From assembly GCA_951230915.1 (NCBI GenBank), contig OX579635.1:22320001-22384000 (forward strand): a DNA stretch of 64,000 nucleotides, in the 5' to 3' direction. Source of the stretch: Antitrichia curtipendula (taxonomy: Eukaryota > Streptophyta > Bryopsida > Hypnales > Leucodontaceae). Below are positions 13,171-25,434 of the stretch, one piece after another. The notes below the pieces were generated by a model, which saw nothing but the letters and a program-made list of their open reading frames with translations, was not told where the DNA came from and did no database searches. Made by a program: the position numbers and the translations under genes. Position 1 is the stretch's first letter. Every line of letters begins with the position of its first letter.

Positions 13171-15756
13171 ACTTGGCATTATGGAAGGAGAGCTACGATA
13201 GTGTCGTGGGCAACAAAAGAGTGGAAGATGAACCTATAGAAATGAAGCTGAGGTTTCATCCCTCAAGGATCATACGTTCAAATTTCAAACAACTGATGAA
13301 TGCAAATATGTCCCACGCACACAAAATCTTCACATTGGAAGGCTTGATCTTTGCTAAGTACTGGCCAGTGCTCTTGTTTAAGTATGAACTAAAACCTGCT
13401 TGAGTTTTAAAATTGCAATCCCTAGACTTGATCACATTTTGTGATACAGGTGCAGCTTGCGCAAGGAGTCAGGAGACAGTTGCTCAGTCGCAAGCAACAA
13501 GAATTTAAACCGACAGGTTGAGAACTGGCACAGAACATCAGATTTAGTGAAGTGGAGGAGCCTTAGCTCGAATACATGAAGTGGGTCAACACTTGCTTGC
13601 CTGAGACACGAGCTTCGTAATTTTCCAAGCTTCAACAGGGAAATCTACCGCTCTGGACCACAACAAAAATATGAGGCCCAGATCAATGGCCATGGCCACG
13701 CAGTTGACAATGGAGCACGCGGGTCTAAATCTTTATGCAATGCTTAGTAAATCTCAATCAGACAGTGATTACGAGAGCACGCCGATCTTCAGACCCTTCA
13801 ATATATACTGTACCTCACAAATTTGATGGAATTGCAGATTTCGATTGGCCAGAAGGAAAGACGGATGCACTTCGAGAAATCTCCTTCGAATACAGGAAAA
13901 TATCTAATTACAACTGTCCTCTCAAATTGTCCTATAATTTTATCATCACTGGTGTATGCTAGTCTATGATCACTGGACATTGACTACGGAATTCTTCAAA
14001 AATTCCAGAGATGGATTTCTCCTGTGGAATATCGGGACCTCAAAAAGCTCAACGGTGGCGTATCTGTATATATTCGAAGACCGGCGAGGACTGCCTTTTG
14101 ATGCTGCAGCCCTGGAAGACATTTTGAAGGGCTTAGAGAAGGAGTCCTTGCGTGAGTTTCTTCGACTTCATGCAGGGGGGGCGATTTGCGTTCCGTGTCC
14201 ACCTAAGACATCACTTTAACTTGGTGTTCCGCAACTCATTATCTTGATTTCATTACTTGGTAGCTCTGACTACAGTAGCACATTTCAAGCAGCATAATTA
14301 CTGATATCAAATATTCGATTGCTATGTCCACGCAGTTTGCTGAAGGATTCGATGCTGAAAGCATGGCAGCTTTTGAAGTTTCACGAAACCGTGCTCAGAC
14401 ATAGAGCTCTCAACGAGAGCATCCACAGCCTGCGGTAGGTTTTGGTTTATCATTCCATCCAATTTTGTTGTCTGTTTTCTAAATTTCTCACCGAACGATA
14501 CCATCTTATCGAGCAACAGATCCATGTTTGTTACTGTCAACAATTAGTGCATCTAACTGAGTGGAAATCTACAAAACAGTCTTGAGCTAAGAAGGGGATG
14601 TCTAGGATCTTGATTGTAGATCCTGCACCGGCGAAAATTATGCCAAACTTTTCGGAACGTTAGTTATTTCACTGCAGCCGCATCTGCGCAATTTACTTAT
14701 TTTATAGGGTAGTTTAGTTCGTCTTCCAATTTTGACCCCCCACTGTCGACAGATACTTGACTCCCATTTTTCCCACTTGTGCGTGCTAGTTCTGACTCCA
14801 ACTACCAAAATTAATTGAGGATCACGTTGTAAGAATAGGTACGAGAAGCAGACTCCACAAGTCCACACTCCCTCAGTGCTCCAGTGGCGTCCCCTCTGCC
14901 GAGACACTGGCACAAGCTGTCATTGCTACTGTGAGCGGTGTGTCACAGCGCCAGTCGGTTCATTAAATGAGCACATGGCCGGTACTGTTGAGAAAATGAA
15001 CTGCCGTCACAGTCGGCAACCTCTCAGCTCAATTCCTAATCCCTGCACCTTCAAAATGAAGGATGAGAACCTCGTACCAGCAACTAAGTTATACATTCTC
15101 TTCCAAATCAATATATAACTGATTGATCGAGTAGAGTTCGTTCCAGAGTACCGTTACTTATCAGTTTTAGAGAACAACTGGATTGATCAATCATATAATC
15201 TGCATATAGTAACGAGTAATATATAGTACCAGAGAATCTTCAACGATCGGTCCCATTTACACGTAAACCAGGCGTCCCAAACCACCGCATTATTCACTGC
15301 CACTTCAACCACGATACGCTAGTTTCAATTACGATACGACCAAATGTTCAATGCCAGTTTCAATCACAAGGCCTGGCAGTTTTCGCATTCAATTCGACTC
15401 AGTTCACCTACAGTGACACCGAACCCGTCAGAGAGATAGCATTTAACAGATCTCCAATCAGTTTGATCAGTTGGTAGGCACAGCCCATGATCGAAATAGG
15501 TCTCTTCAATCTTTCGACCCTGAGTGTAAGTTATAACCCGCCTCTGCTGCTGCTCGGCTTGCTAGAAAGCTGGTGCTAGAAACCCAGGCTCCAGCTCCTT
15601 GCTGAGCATCGACACCGCACGGAGAACTTGTCAGAGTATATTGAAAGAGCTGCAAGCGCTGCAAGGGCTGCAGAGCGCCATAGCCACTAAGTCGGCCACC
15701 AAGTGCCAGGTTTTCGTCAGGGTGCTCTTGATCGACCGATCGATCTTGACCTGGCC
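13171..15756. other. Mixed-composition region with possible gene remnants, then PR-1 upstream region
   Basis: Composition is less AT-rich here, and several short open frames have plausible codon texture. One is a plus-strand run around 14040-14200 reading FDAAALEDILKGLEKESLR. No complete gene can be built and no family is recognised. A TATATAAC word at 15110-15118 could be a PR-1 promoter element, but it is over 600 bases from the ATG. Confidence 0.35.
14322..14525 (-). CDS. Short ORF of unknown function (67 residues)
   Basis: It begins MDLLLDKMVSFGEKFRKQTT and continues with an amphipathic, charged stretch through NLPQAVDALVESSMSEHG, then loses helical character. This could be a first exon with a donor after SEHG (a GT follows), or chance. 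I recognise no family. It lies alone 1.2 kb upstream of the PR-1 gene on the opposite strand. No promoter or partner exon could be supported, so treat it as tentative. Confidence 0.22.
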   Translation of the reverse strand: MDLLLDKMVSFGEKFRKQTTKLDGMINQNLPQAVDALVESSMSEHGFVKLQKLPCFQHRILQQTAWT

Positions 15757-16254
15757 ATGGCGGCCGCCCTGCTTCTTCTGCTCCTTGTGGTGGTATCCCA
15801 GCTTTCGCATTGTGCCATTGCGCAGTTCCCCGCGGCTCTAGTCGATGGGTTTCTCCGTCCACAGAACATCGCCCGTGCGCAGCTTCGTCTGCCTCCCTTG
15901 CAATGGGACGCGCGCCTGGCGAACTACGCCCAAGGCTGGGCGAACCAGCGTCGCGCCTTCGGCGACTGCCGGTTGCAGCACTCGGGGGGACCGTATGGGG
16001 AGAATATCTTCTGGGGAGCGGGGAAGGCGTGGCAGCCGGCGGAAGCGGCGAGCGCGTGGGTGAATGAGCGCCAGTGGTACCGCTACTACAGCAACTCCTG
16101 TGCGTATTACAACAAGTGCGGGCATTACACGCAAGTGGTGTGGAGAGGGACTAGCCGGGTTGGGTGTGGGAGATCGGTGTGTAACGACGGGAATGTGTTC
16201 ATGACTTGTAATTACTACCCGCCTGGGAACTGGGTGGGGCAAAGGCCTTACTGA
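15757..16254 (+). CDS. PR1-like: Pathogenesis-related protein 1 (CAP superfamily), intronless, secreted
   Basis: 165 residues. The ATG at 15757 sits in a strong context (gccATGg) and is the first that gives a signal peptide; an upstream in-frame extension lacks an ATG. Residues 1-22 are a hydrophobic secretion signal ending in CAIA, before QFPAALVDG. The CAP domain follows: H75 (LQHSGG), E82 (GEN), E104 (VNE) and H123 (GHYTQVVW) form the usual cation-binding tetrad. C71, C115, C121, C137, C142 and C151 can make the three family disulphides. The C-terminus CNYYPPGNWVGQRPY fits the plant CAPE peptide pattern (PxGNxxxxxPY) released from PR-1 proteins. The likely place is the apoplast. PR-1 proteins bind sterols and mark defence in plants; a defence role here is inference. 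Length is normal and no key residue is missing. Confidence 0.93.
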   Translation: MAAALLLLLLVVVSQLSHCAIAQFPAALVDGFLRPQNIARAQLRLPPLQWDARLANYAQGWANQRRAFGDCRLQHSGGPYGENIFWGAGKAWQPAEAASAWVNERQWYRYYSNSCAYYNKCGHYTQVVWRGTSRVGCGRSVCNDGNVFMTCNYYPPGNWVGQRPY

Positions 16255-17650
16255 TCGATCGCATTCAATTGCTGTCTGTTCATCGATTTCGCACTGGAGA
16301 ATGAGAACCGGAAGTTAGATTTAGAGAAGATGTAAGCAGTCTCTGCCATCTTGCAGTCCGAGGGCCAGTCTGGAGCCGTAGATGAGATGCTTGGGACCTA
16401 GATTAGCATGCAGATGGTCCATTATGGACATTGAATTTAAATTCTCTTGCAAATGCATAGTAGCATTTCAAGTGTGTGTATTATAGAAATTAATGGGTAA
16501 GCATTGCACGCAATTAAGTTGTGGAACGGGGGACTAGTCGCATTGGATGTCAATGAGAGACTTGTTTGTAGTTTGGATGGCAATTTTTTTTTTGAGTTGT
16601 CATATTACTACCCGCCTGGGAACTGGGTATTACCAACGCCCTTACTGATCGCATGTGCTGCCTGTTTCATCGATTTCTGACTAGAGAATCCCGTTAGTGT
16701 TCGAGATGTCCTCAAATCCTACCATCTTGTAATCTATGGCCCAGTCTTGAGCCATGAATGAGATGCTTGGGATCTAGATTTTAGCATCATGTAGACGGTC
16801 CATTATGCTGGACAGTGAATTACGAATCCTTTTGTAATTAAATCCATTGCAACAAGTGTGTATAATTATACAAAGTGTGAGCAATCTTTGCACGCAAGTT
16901 ATGTGACGGGGGACTAGTCGCATTGGATGTGGGAGATTTGTTTGTAACGATGGCGATTTTTTTCTCAGTTCTCATATATATTTCTAACCGCCCGGGAACT
17001 GGCCTCCAGGGTACGTGGTGCCATTACCGATCGATCTCGCCATAGCTGGAACCCAGTCGTCCATACTACGTTTTCTCTCAACAGGAGTCTCGGCATTTCT
17101 ATATTGCTCTTTGTTTCATAGATTTCTCACCAGAGGATTGCGTTAGCTTATCCATCTTGGAGGAGATCTAGTAATTAAGGTAATTAATGTAGTAATTAAG
17201 GTACCGCCATCAGTTTGTGTTTCCAACTGTATTGAAACCCACGGAACAGTCTTGAACAGTATGTTGGATGTTTGAGATCTAGATTCTAAATAATGCAGAT
17301 CACTAGCTTGTGGAGGATCGTTACGATGGACTGTTGGAGAAATTTTGTAAGTTCAATGCGTGCTTGGCTAGAAGGTGCTCCTGACTGACACCCTTGGAAA
17401 GCAATTTAGATTGTTGAGCTCAAATTGATCCCATACATGAATGTTGTTGTCTGTTTCTTAGAGTTTTTTGCAGGAGGATTCCATTTGCATACCGAGCTAG
17501 CTTACCATCCGAGTTGGTGCTTCTCAATGGCTGCCTAGCTATTCCACTGCACTCCGAGGCTCCCAGCTCCTGAGGACAGTCATGACAGTAAATGGGATGT
17601 TTGGGGTCTGGATTAGCATGCACATCTCTCGTGGTGGGAACATTTGGCTG
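16146..17650 (+). repeat. Tandem decaying copies of the PR-1 3' end plus 3' UTR (about 380-bp unit)
   Basis: The word ggactag(c/t)cg occurs at about 16149, 16532 and 16912, spacing 383 and 380. Copies two and three carry recognisable PR-1 coding words (gggagatttgtttgtaacga, cgcctgggaactggg) after the true stop at 16254. A UTR block with gtctgttcatcgattt recurs near 16274, 16657, 17106 and 17444. Later copies are progressively more diverged and none has the N-terminal half or an open frame, so they are 3'-fragment pseudogenes. Confidence 0.85.
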
Positions 17651-17683
17651 GACTACTGAAGAAAGTAACGGATTTTTCGTTAA

Positions 17684-19150
17684 CCCCTAAACGCCCCAGG
17701 GGACCAAAAGTGTCCTCACATAGTTTCAAGTCCAATTCAAAGTGCTTTGCATCGGATGTACAAATTCAATAAAGACTTGTTGGGAAATTTGTGCTCTCTC
17801 TTCTAGTATGTGTGGTTGAATTTTCAGATGAATCCAAGATGTACTGATTTTTTGGAAGCCAATCAAAGTTCAGAGGTTCAATTTGAGTTCACCAAATTGC
17901 ATTTGATGGCTGCAACTTTGGGGGCTTGCATCTCCTTCATCCAATGTTTGTTTTCAATAAAAAAAATTGTTGGATTGTGTTCCCTTTGAAGTCTACTTAT
18001 TGTGGTAAAAAAATTCATGCCAGTCCAAGTTGTTTTGAATGTTTAGGAGCATTTCAAATTTTCAATGTTCAACATCTCGACATTTTTGGATTATAGCGCA
18101 CTTTGGCTACTTGTTTCTTTTTCATACAATGTCCATTTGGGTACCATCATGCTTGGGATACCCAATAAACGTCGTCACACAATAAAATTCACTAAAATTC
18201 ATTTCTTTGATATAATTTAAGTTACAAATCTTGTTGTAAAAACTTAGCTTTAATACAAATTTTCTTACTTCAAGTAGAATATAATATGGAATCATCCAAA
18301 AAAAATTGCCATTAATTAATCAAAGTTTTTAATTTGATTCATGTAGCTCCATTCAAGACTCTGTCACAGTGTCCATTTTTCATTCAAGAATAAAAAAAGA
18401 ATAAAAATATTAAATAGAAAGTATTTTCAAATCACTTTGTTAGTTTATGATGTTTTATTAACCATAATAATTTATAATGTAATGTTGTATTAACCATAGT
18501 AATTTATAACTTGATATGGGATATTTAATTATTTCCTATTATTTTTCAAATCATTTTAAACTTAAAAGAAATTCAAAATTGAATAATCATTCTTTTGGAT
18601 TTCATATTTGAAACATGAAAAATGAATTTAAAGTAGTGAATAGACAAAAATCATGGTAAAATTCTTTATATACATGAATATTTTCTATTGACATGATATC
18701 AAGTGCTAAATCCTAAAATGTATGAAAAAATTAAATTAAAAATTTAACAAGTTTGGTTTATGAAAATGATTTGACTATATGTATTCTAAGAATAACCAAT
18801 GTTTTACAAAAATTAATCTCATTTTTATTTGTAAAATAGTCTAATTGAAAATTATTTCATTCTTGATTCCTTGGTTTTGACTAGTGTACCCCAAGCATGC
18901 TTATACCCTTTTCCAACAAATATTTTTGGGAAAGTTGCGCATACTAGTTTAGTTTGTGTGGTTAAAATTTCATATCAATCCAAGAAGTTATGTGTGCCTA
19001 AGAAGCATTTTAGTAGAAGGAGGTTCAGCCTCAGATGTTTCTTTTGGCAACTTTTCTTCGGAGTTTTTTACATTTCAAAGCCATTTTGTAGACACAATGA
19101 GTCAATTGAATGATGTTTTCTTTCACCAATGTGTTTGTATTCTATAATAT
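17684..19150. repeat. TTAA-family repeat, copy F (right end lost, interrupted)
   Basis: TTAA at 17680-17683 is followed by CCCCTAAACGCCCCAGGGG. The sequence tracks copy E (32899) through caaattcaataaa..cttgttggga and, after an interruption at 18148-18899, through gggaaagttgcgcatac and aggttcagcctcagatg. The right terminus seen in E is absent. Confidence 0.7.
18148..18899. mobile_element. AT-rich MITE-like insertion in copy F
   Basis: It is bounded by inverted words CATGCTTGGGATAC (from 18148) and GTACCCCAAGCATG (to 18899). The corresponding place in copy E lacks this segment. It is about 750 bp, has no ORF, and no certain target duplication. Confidence 0.5.
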
Positions 19151-19280
19151 GCAATCTGCAATATACAATAGTCTTAGACTTCACACCGTGTGTTTTGAAA
19201 TCTATACCAATCCTAGATAATAAATGGAAAAATGGTGTATGCGGGGGTGTTTGGAATCTGCCATTTTAACATAATATCTG

Positions 19281-19555
19281 TTAAATGGCGTATTTAATTA
19301 CTTCTGGACTATTCAATGAATTCTGGACTAAGTACAATCTATACAAGAATCGAGGGATCTTCTGATGTCTGTATAGATCGGGAGATCCCCCGATGCTTGT
19401 ATAGATCTCCCGATGTTTTGGATTGATCCCCGATGAAAATTTAGATCTTCCAATGATTTAGATAGATCCCTCGATGTTTAATCGAGAGATCTCCCGATGA
19501 CTAGTATGAATTATGGACTTTCAAAAGTCCAAAAGTAGTTAAATATGGCATTTAA
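19281..19555. mobile_element. 275-bp MITE with GATCTCCCGATG-type internal repeats
   Basis: The ends are inverted over about 30 bp (TTAAATGGCGTATTTAATTA and its diverged complement). Inside, 19350-19500 holds roughly eight variants of agatctcccgatg in both orientations. No ORF. Confidence 0.6.
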
Positions 19556-19826
19556 CTATTGAAAATTATTTATAGATCTGCCTGCAAAGTACATAACATT
19601 CCTGAGGATTTGTCTAGCAACACCCTTAAAAAAGATTCATTTTGTGCACACAACTTTTAATTCACCTTATGTCCAATTTTCATGAGAGAAGAATAGTTAC
19701 AAAAAAAATACAAGCCCAAGGCATTGGTTGAGCGCATAGCACTCTGTAATATGTACAGCCGTTAGGTTGTGTAGTCAGCTCAATAATTTGTCATGTATGT
19801 GAGAGATGTGAAATCTTGTGGATTAA

Positions 19827-20724
19827 CCCATAAAGTTTCTTGACTATGTTGTCACCACAAACTGCCATTTCTAGTATAAGTACCAAATTTTTGGAAGAAA
19901 AAAATTTGGGACACATGTAAGCACAGGACCTTGTAGTACATTGAAATGAGAACATGTGAAAAATTTCAGAAATTTCAGAAATTTCTATCGTACAGATTGT
20001 AAGATATTAGCATTTGAAGTAACAAAAATCCTTTTAGAGTCCTTTTCACAATGTCACATTTGAATGAAAGAATGTCCAAAATGGTGTTGCTTCTTTAGAT
20101 TCATTCTTCAAGGCAAGTTGGCTACATGCTTAAAAAATTTCAGATCATTTGGAATTGTATAACATATAGGAGAAAAATAGTAAGTAGAAAGAGGTAGAGA
20201 ATGATTCAAAATACTAAATTGTTAAGAATTTAATTATGGAGTTGAAAATTTTCAATTCCAGTGGTTGAAATGTTGTAATAAACAATCTACATCCCATGAA
20301 ATTATTTTTTTCCAAAAATATTGAAAATTGAGTGAAATAAAGGACTTCAAAGTTCATTTTAGAGTAGAGAATCCATAATTGCCCACAAACTAAAACTCCT
20401 CATAACTTTCATGTCAATAATCAAAATAGAATGATTCAAAGCTTTTCACATATAAATAAATCTAGAGAACCAATTTCAAATTTTTATTTCTTAAAAAAGT
20501 ATTTTTTTCTAATTTGTCCAAACCACCCGACTGAGAAAAAAACAACCGTATCATACAATAGCTTTCTAATCATGTAGTCAAAAGTTATGAAAATTGTTGG
20601 ACCTTAAAGAACAACCTTGTTTTCATATTGTGTGAAAATTTCAAATAAAAAAATAAAAATTTCATTTATAGTGAGCTATTCAAAATTTCAATGTTGCCAA
20701 AAAATGTAGCTTGGTCTTTCAAAG
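19827..20724. repeat. TTAA-family repeat, copy J
   Basis: TTAA at 19823-19826 then CCCATAAAGTTTCTTGACTA. Internal words ctgccatttctagtataag and the motif gattgtaagatattagcatt match copies C and I. The right end reads ttggtctttcaaaggttag, with TTAA decayed to TTAG. Confidence 0.65.
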
Positions 20725-20783
20725 GTTAGTAGGTTAGTTACTAAAGTCTATGGATTTTTCTCACGTAGACACAATAGTTTTAA

Positions 20784-21651
20784 TCCCTAAAGGACAATAA
20801 GCTTCCATGGATCTTTTTCAAGGCTTTGGTAGGTTCATACAAAGTCATTTTTGAACGAATGAATTTGAAAATTTTACTAGAAATGCATGCTTGCATTGGG
20901 CTAATTATTAGCTTTGTGAAAATATTCTTTGTTTTCTAATTGGATGCCTAGATCAAAAGTTATAAGGCTCAAAAGTTTATGGGCAATTGCAACTTGGGCA
21001 ACATTATATTAGAGAGGGCAAGCAGTCGAGCAAGCTATGAATATTTCTCTATCAACTTTGAATCTATATATCCCACAATTTGTGGAGCCAAATAGGCTAA
21101 ATTTTTTTTACACATTTTTATAGTAGTATAGGTCAATACAATTTTAGAAAATTGAAAAAAAAAAAAAAAATTCCAATTTTCACTTGATGTATTAATAACG
21201 GCAATTTTAGAATAATTTTGAAAACCATTAGTTGACCACTAATGGTCACAATGGACAACTAAATTCTAGTGTAAATTCATGAGATGTTTTTTACTTAATT
21301 TAAAAGAAATATTTGTGTTAATTGTTATGGTCCAAATTCCCAAAGTTGGATATTGTTGCCTCCTCCACAAAGTTGAATCAAACTATACCACTTCTATTGG
21401 GCAAGATACAAAATTTTCAATATAGGAAATTTGGACCTATGCAAGTTTTCTTCAAATGTGATAATCTTGCAATCTACGCAGGGAAATGAATTGAAAGTTT
21501 TTCTACAAAATCAATTTTTATAGCATTCTTGTACAAATTTGTAAAGTTCAAATTTTGAATTTTTTTTAATATTTCAATTATGCTCAATGCACTTAAAAGT
21601 GGCAGTTTTTGAACATATTTTTGGTGAAAACTAGTCAAAGAACTTTACATG
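20784..21651. repeat. TTAA-family repeat, copy K
   Basis: TTAA at 20780-20783 then TCCCTAAAGGAC. The right end ggtgaaaactagtcaaag..aactttacatg is followed by TTAA at 21652-21655, in the same order as the right ends of copies A and B. 868 bp, no ORF. Confidence 0.65.
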
Positions 21652-21655
21652 TTAA

Positions 21656-22716
21656 CACCAAAAGCATTTTATTCACTAGAACAATCTTTTGTTGTTACGG
21701 GCATTGCTCAAGCTATGTCAAAGGTCAGTCTGTGAGCATGATGTAACTTGGTAGCTTGTGATAGTAAGTTAGAAGGTCCTAAAATAGACCTTGATTTAAA
21801 AGCATCCTCTAACACAGAGGTACATGTTGCTTTTTTCAATGCACTAATAGTGTACATTTTAGGAGGGGAAAGCTTTTAGTGACAACTGTGTTCCAACTTC
21901 AAAAGTTTGTAGCTAATTCTACAAAGGTCCAAAAAAATATGAAACTACTTGGGTTAGATGCCAATTCCATTTTTTTCTTTGTCCAAAAATTTACAAAAAA
22001 ATAATTTGAAGGAGTTAAACTTGCCCCCTGACGCAATCAGCTCTTATAAAGGCACAATCCAGAGAGATTTTTAGCTTAACCAGCTTAAATCCTACATTTT
22101 CTTGGACCAAACGGTTGTTTGAAGCATTCTCTTGGCTAGGCCTTTAAAAAATAGAGAATACTCTTTGATTTTCCTCTTAAATGATCGGGTTTTTTCCAAA
22201 ATTATTTTGAAATCAATTAGGCAATTCTTGATTTCAACCGCCTAACTTGTAACTAAAAGCCGATACTCCCCGTACATTGTTATAAGGTCGCATCAAAAGC
22301 AGACTATCTACCTTATTCATATTTAGGGAGCATGGACATGTGAAACACTCTGTGAACTTCTGAAGACATACAATTTTTGACGATGTAAACAATTACTCAA
22401 TTCTTACTTATCAATAAATTTGATACCGATACAATGGAAACACCCAAAACCATTAATATAAGCAATTCAACATAGTTGGAGTCACCTTTTCCTAAAACTA
22501 ATATTATTGTAGTATTAGCAATTGAAAATTATGAATATTAAAAAAAAAACCCGGATATGGCATGTAATTTCTATTAATTTTCAAAGTGGAAGCTTTCTAG
22601 ATCATTGAAACTGTCATATAGATGTATTTTAAATTGAAATCTCCAAAAATCAACAAGCAAAAAATTATAGTTAAGTATGGGGAAAATTTACTAAGTGGGT
22701 GCATTTGAAGGACACA
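21656..22716. other. AT-rich spacer, nothing recognised
   Basis: No open frame of note and no inverted ends were found between the flanking TTAA-family copies K and B. Confidence 0.5.
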
Positions 22717-22720
22717 TTAA

Positions 22721-23646
22721 CCCCTAAAGGACCAGCCTGCAGAATTTGGCAACATAAAAAAATTGGGCAGGTACATGTGGCCAGAGATTTACAAGTTTGA
22801 GGCTGAAATTTTAATAGAAGTTGTGGACGAGGAGTACCTTTCATTTGAACTAAATTTTATGACATTTGGAAATATGAGTCAAAAGTTATGGCCTAATATG
22901 TTACTTTTTTCCTCAGCCGGGCAGTTAGGTCAGATCAGAAAAAATCACTTTTTTCAGAAACAAAAATTTGAAACTGGTTTTCCAGAGCTATCTATACATG
23001 GAAAGCTTTTAATCATTCCATTTTGACCAATGAGTCAAAAGTTATGAGGAGTTTTAGTTTGCGGGCAGTTTTGGAATCTCTACTCTAAAATAAACTTTGA
23101 AGTCTTTTATCTTACTCAATTTTCAATATTTTTTGAAAAAAATAAAATCATAGGATGTAGATTGTTTAATACAACATTTCAACCATTGGGATTGGCATTT
23201 TTCAATTTCATATCTAAATTCTTAACAATTTAGTATTTTGAATCATTCTCTACTTCATTCTACTTACTATTTTTTTCCTATATGTTATACAATTTCAAAT
23301 GATGTGAAATTTTTCAAGCATGTAGCCAACTTGTTTAGGAAAAAGAAACCAAAGAAGCACCACCATTTTGGACATTTTTTCATAGAAAAGTGAGCTTTTG
23401 AAGTGCAGCTGCCCGGTTTTTTGCAGGGGTCAAAAAACGATTTCAGTGATTTTGAATGCTTATATCATGCAATCCACGAGGTGGAAATTTCTGAAATTTT
23501 TACCACATATTCTCAAGTCAGCATATTACAAGATCCTACGGTTACATGAGTCAAAAAAAAAGTTTTTTTCAAAAATTTGGTACTTGTACTAAAAACGGCA
23601 GTTCTTGAGCGTTTTCAGTGAGAACATAGTCACGAAACTTTAGGGG
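22721..23646. repeat. TTAA-family repeat, copy B (both ends intact)
   Basis: TTAA 22717-22720, then CCCCTAAAGGACCAGCCTGC. The right end is gaacatagtcacgaaactttagggg, followed by TTAA 23647-23650. 926 bp. Open stretches inside (87 and 64 codons) are unlike known proteins. Confidence 0.8.
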
Positions 23647-23887
23647 TTAATGGAAGTCTAGGATACATGAATAGGAATAGGGACGCTTTTGAGTGTTTCT
23701 ACCTTACTCAAATTCTCCCTTTTTTTGCAGTTCTAGACTTTCCTTTGTTCCTTGTAATTTGCCAATACTTATCAAGCTACTAAGTTGTACAAAATTGTCA
23801 ATCTAAGTGAACACACAACCATGCTCAATATATCAGGAAAGTTTTGTTGACTAATTCAATAAGTTTGAAGTCAAATAACTTACTTAA

Positions 23888-24796
23888 CCTTTAAAGGACC
23901 GTTGTCCCTACGGGGGACAAATGGGACTTTGGGCAGGTACTTATGGGCTGAATTTTTGTCATGATTTTTTGAAACTTTTTTTGAATACAGAAAAATGATT
24001 AGCTTCATGAGAACATAATTTTTTTTCAATCGGTGCCTAGGAACAAAAGTTATGCCCCAATAAGCTTAAAACAAGGGAAAGGGGGCAACAAAAAAAACAT
24101 TCAAAATTTGAATTTTTTTTTTGAGTATTTTAATCTCATAGATTATATTTTTGTCTACACGGAAAGCTTTGATTCATTTCATTTGGATTTGTTATGAGAA
24201 AGTTATGGACAATCTTGTTTTTAGGGCAATTAGAGCATGATCTTCTTGAAAAAATAACTTGTAGGATTCATTTCTCAATGCACTTTTTACAATTTAAAAA
24301 AAAAGAAGTTCCACATGGTTTAGTTTGCTTTCTAGAAAAATCTCATTGTTGAAATTAGTGCATTTTAATTCCATTTTAGAGATATTAATAATTTAGTATT
24401 TTTTTCTATCTCATACATATTTTCTATTTAATAAATTTTTAAAGAATAAAATTAAATTAAAAAAAAAAATCCCCTTACTTCTGAGCTCAATTCCCTGAAA
24501 TAGAGATTTAAAGCTCAAAACTTTGTAGTGCAAAAAGTTTTATTTAAGAAGGTTCAAAATCAAATAATCTAGTCCCACAATGTGCTCAAAAACTTGTTTT
24601 TTCCACTTTAAATGCAGATATCTTGCAATATGTGTGGTCAAATTTTCTGAAATTTTTTCTACACATTCTCATACTAGTTAGGTGTAAGATCCTATGGTTA
24701 GATGCAGTAAAAAAATTCAAATTTTTTTACTCTTTGCTATAAAAATGGTAATTTTGAGTATTTTTTGGTAGAAAAAAGGCCTTGGTCCTTTAGAAG
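23888..24796. repeat. TTAA-family repeat, copy D
   Basis: TTAA 23884-23887 then CCTTTAAAGGACCGTTGTCC. The right end reads ccttggtcctttagaag and the final TTAA has become TTAG (24797-24800). Copies H and G share its subterminal words. Confidence 0.7.
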
Positions 24797-24800
24797 TTAG

Positions 24801-25430
24801 TTTTTCATTTCAAGTGATGAATTCTAGCAGAAGACAAGTATAACCTCTTTAAAGTAATAGGTCAAGGATCAATCTGGCATGTTACATTAGAGAGGTTATC
24901 TGTATGTGGCTGAAGTTGGTTAAGCAATCAATATTTCCTAATACAGGTTTATTGACTTATAGAGTATTGTCTTAGAGAGGTTCTACATGTATTAACAATA
25001 TTAAACTATGATGAAGGTGTCTTTGATTTCTATTTGCTTAACCCATAAATGACACGGAGGACGTTTTCTGGCTGATGAATGACAAAGAATCTCTTCATGT
25101 AGAACAAATGTGCAATTATTCATCCTCTAAATTTCGTATAAAAAAAAGAGTCTTGTATAAAGTAGTTTGTCTTCCAATAAACGCTTTTTCATTTTTTAAG
25201 CCAACAATTCATGAGGTGCCCCAACAAATGATTTCTATGGTGATCGTCTCATCCTCTAAAGATTAAAGTTGCATATTTAACAATTGTAGCATACTTTGCA
25301 CAAAGCCATTTCCTATTGGGGGGGACATGGCTTTACTTGTCAAATAATAATGTAATAGAATACAATTGCAAAACAAAAAATACTAAATGCTAAAGACTCA
25401 TTCCCACCTAGCGTTTGCAAACACCACGTG
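24801..25430. other. Spacer between TTAA-family copies
   Basis: No gene recognised. A TTAA at 25038-25041 followed by CCCATAAATGACACGG, and a complementary-looking ctctaaagattaa near 25255-25267, may mark a further short, degenerate family member; this is uncertain. Confidence 0.4.
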
Positions 25431-25434
25431 TTAA

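Noticed and set aside
15506..16242. Open frames antisense or out of frame to PR-1
   Set aside because: Shadows of a GC-rich coding region; the PR-1 frame has all family residues.
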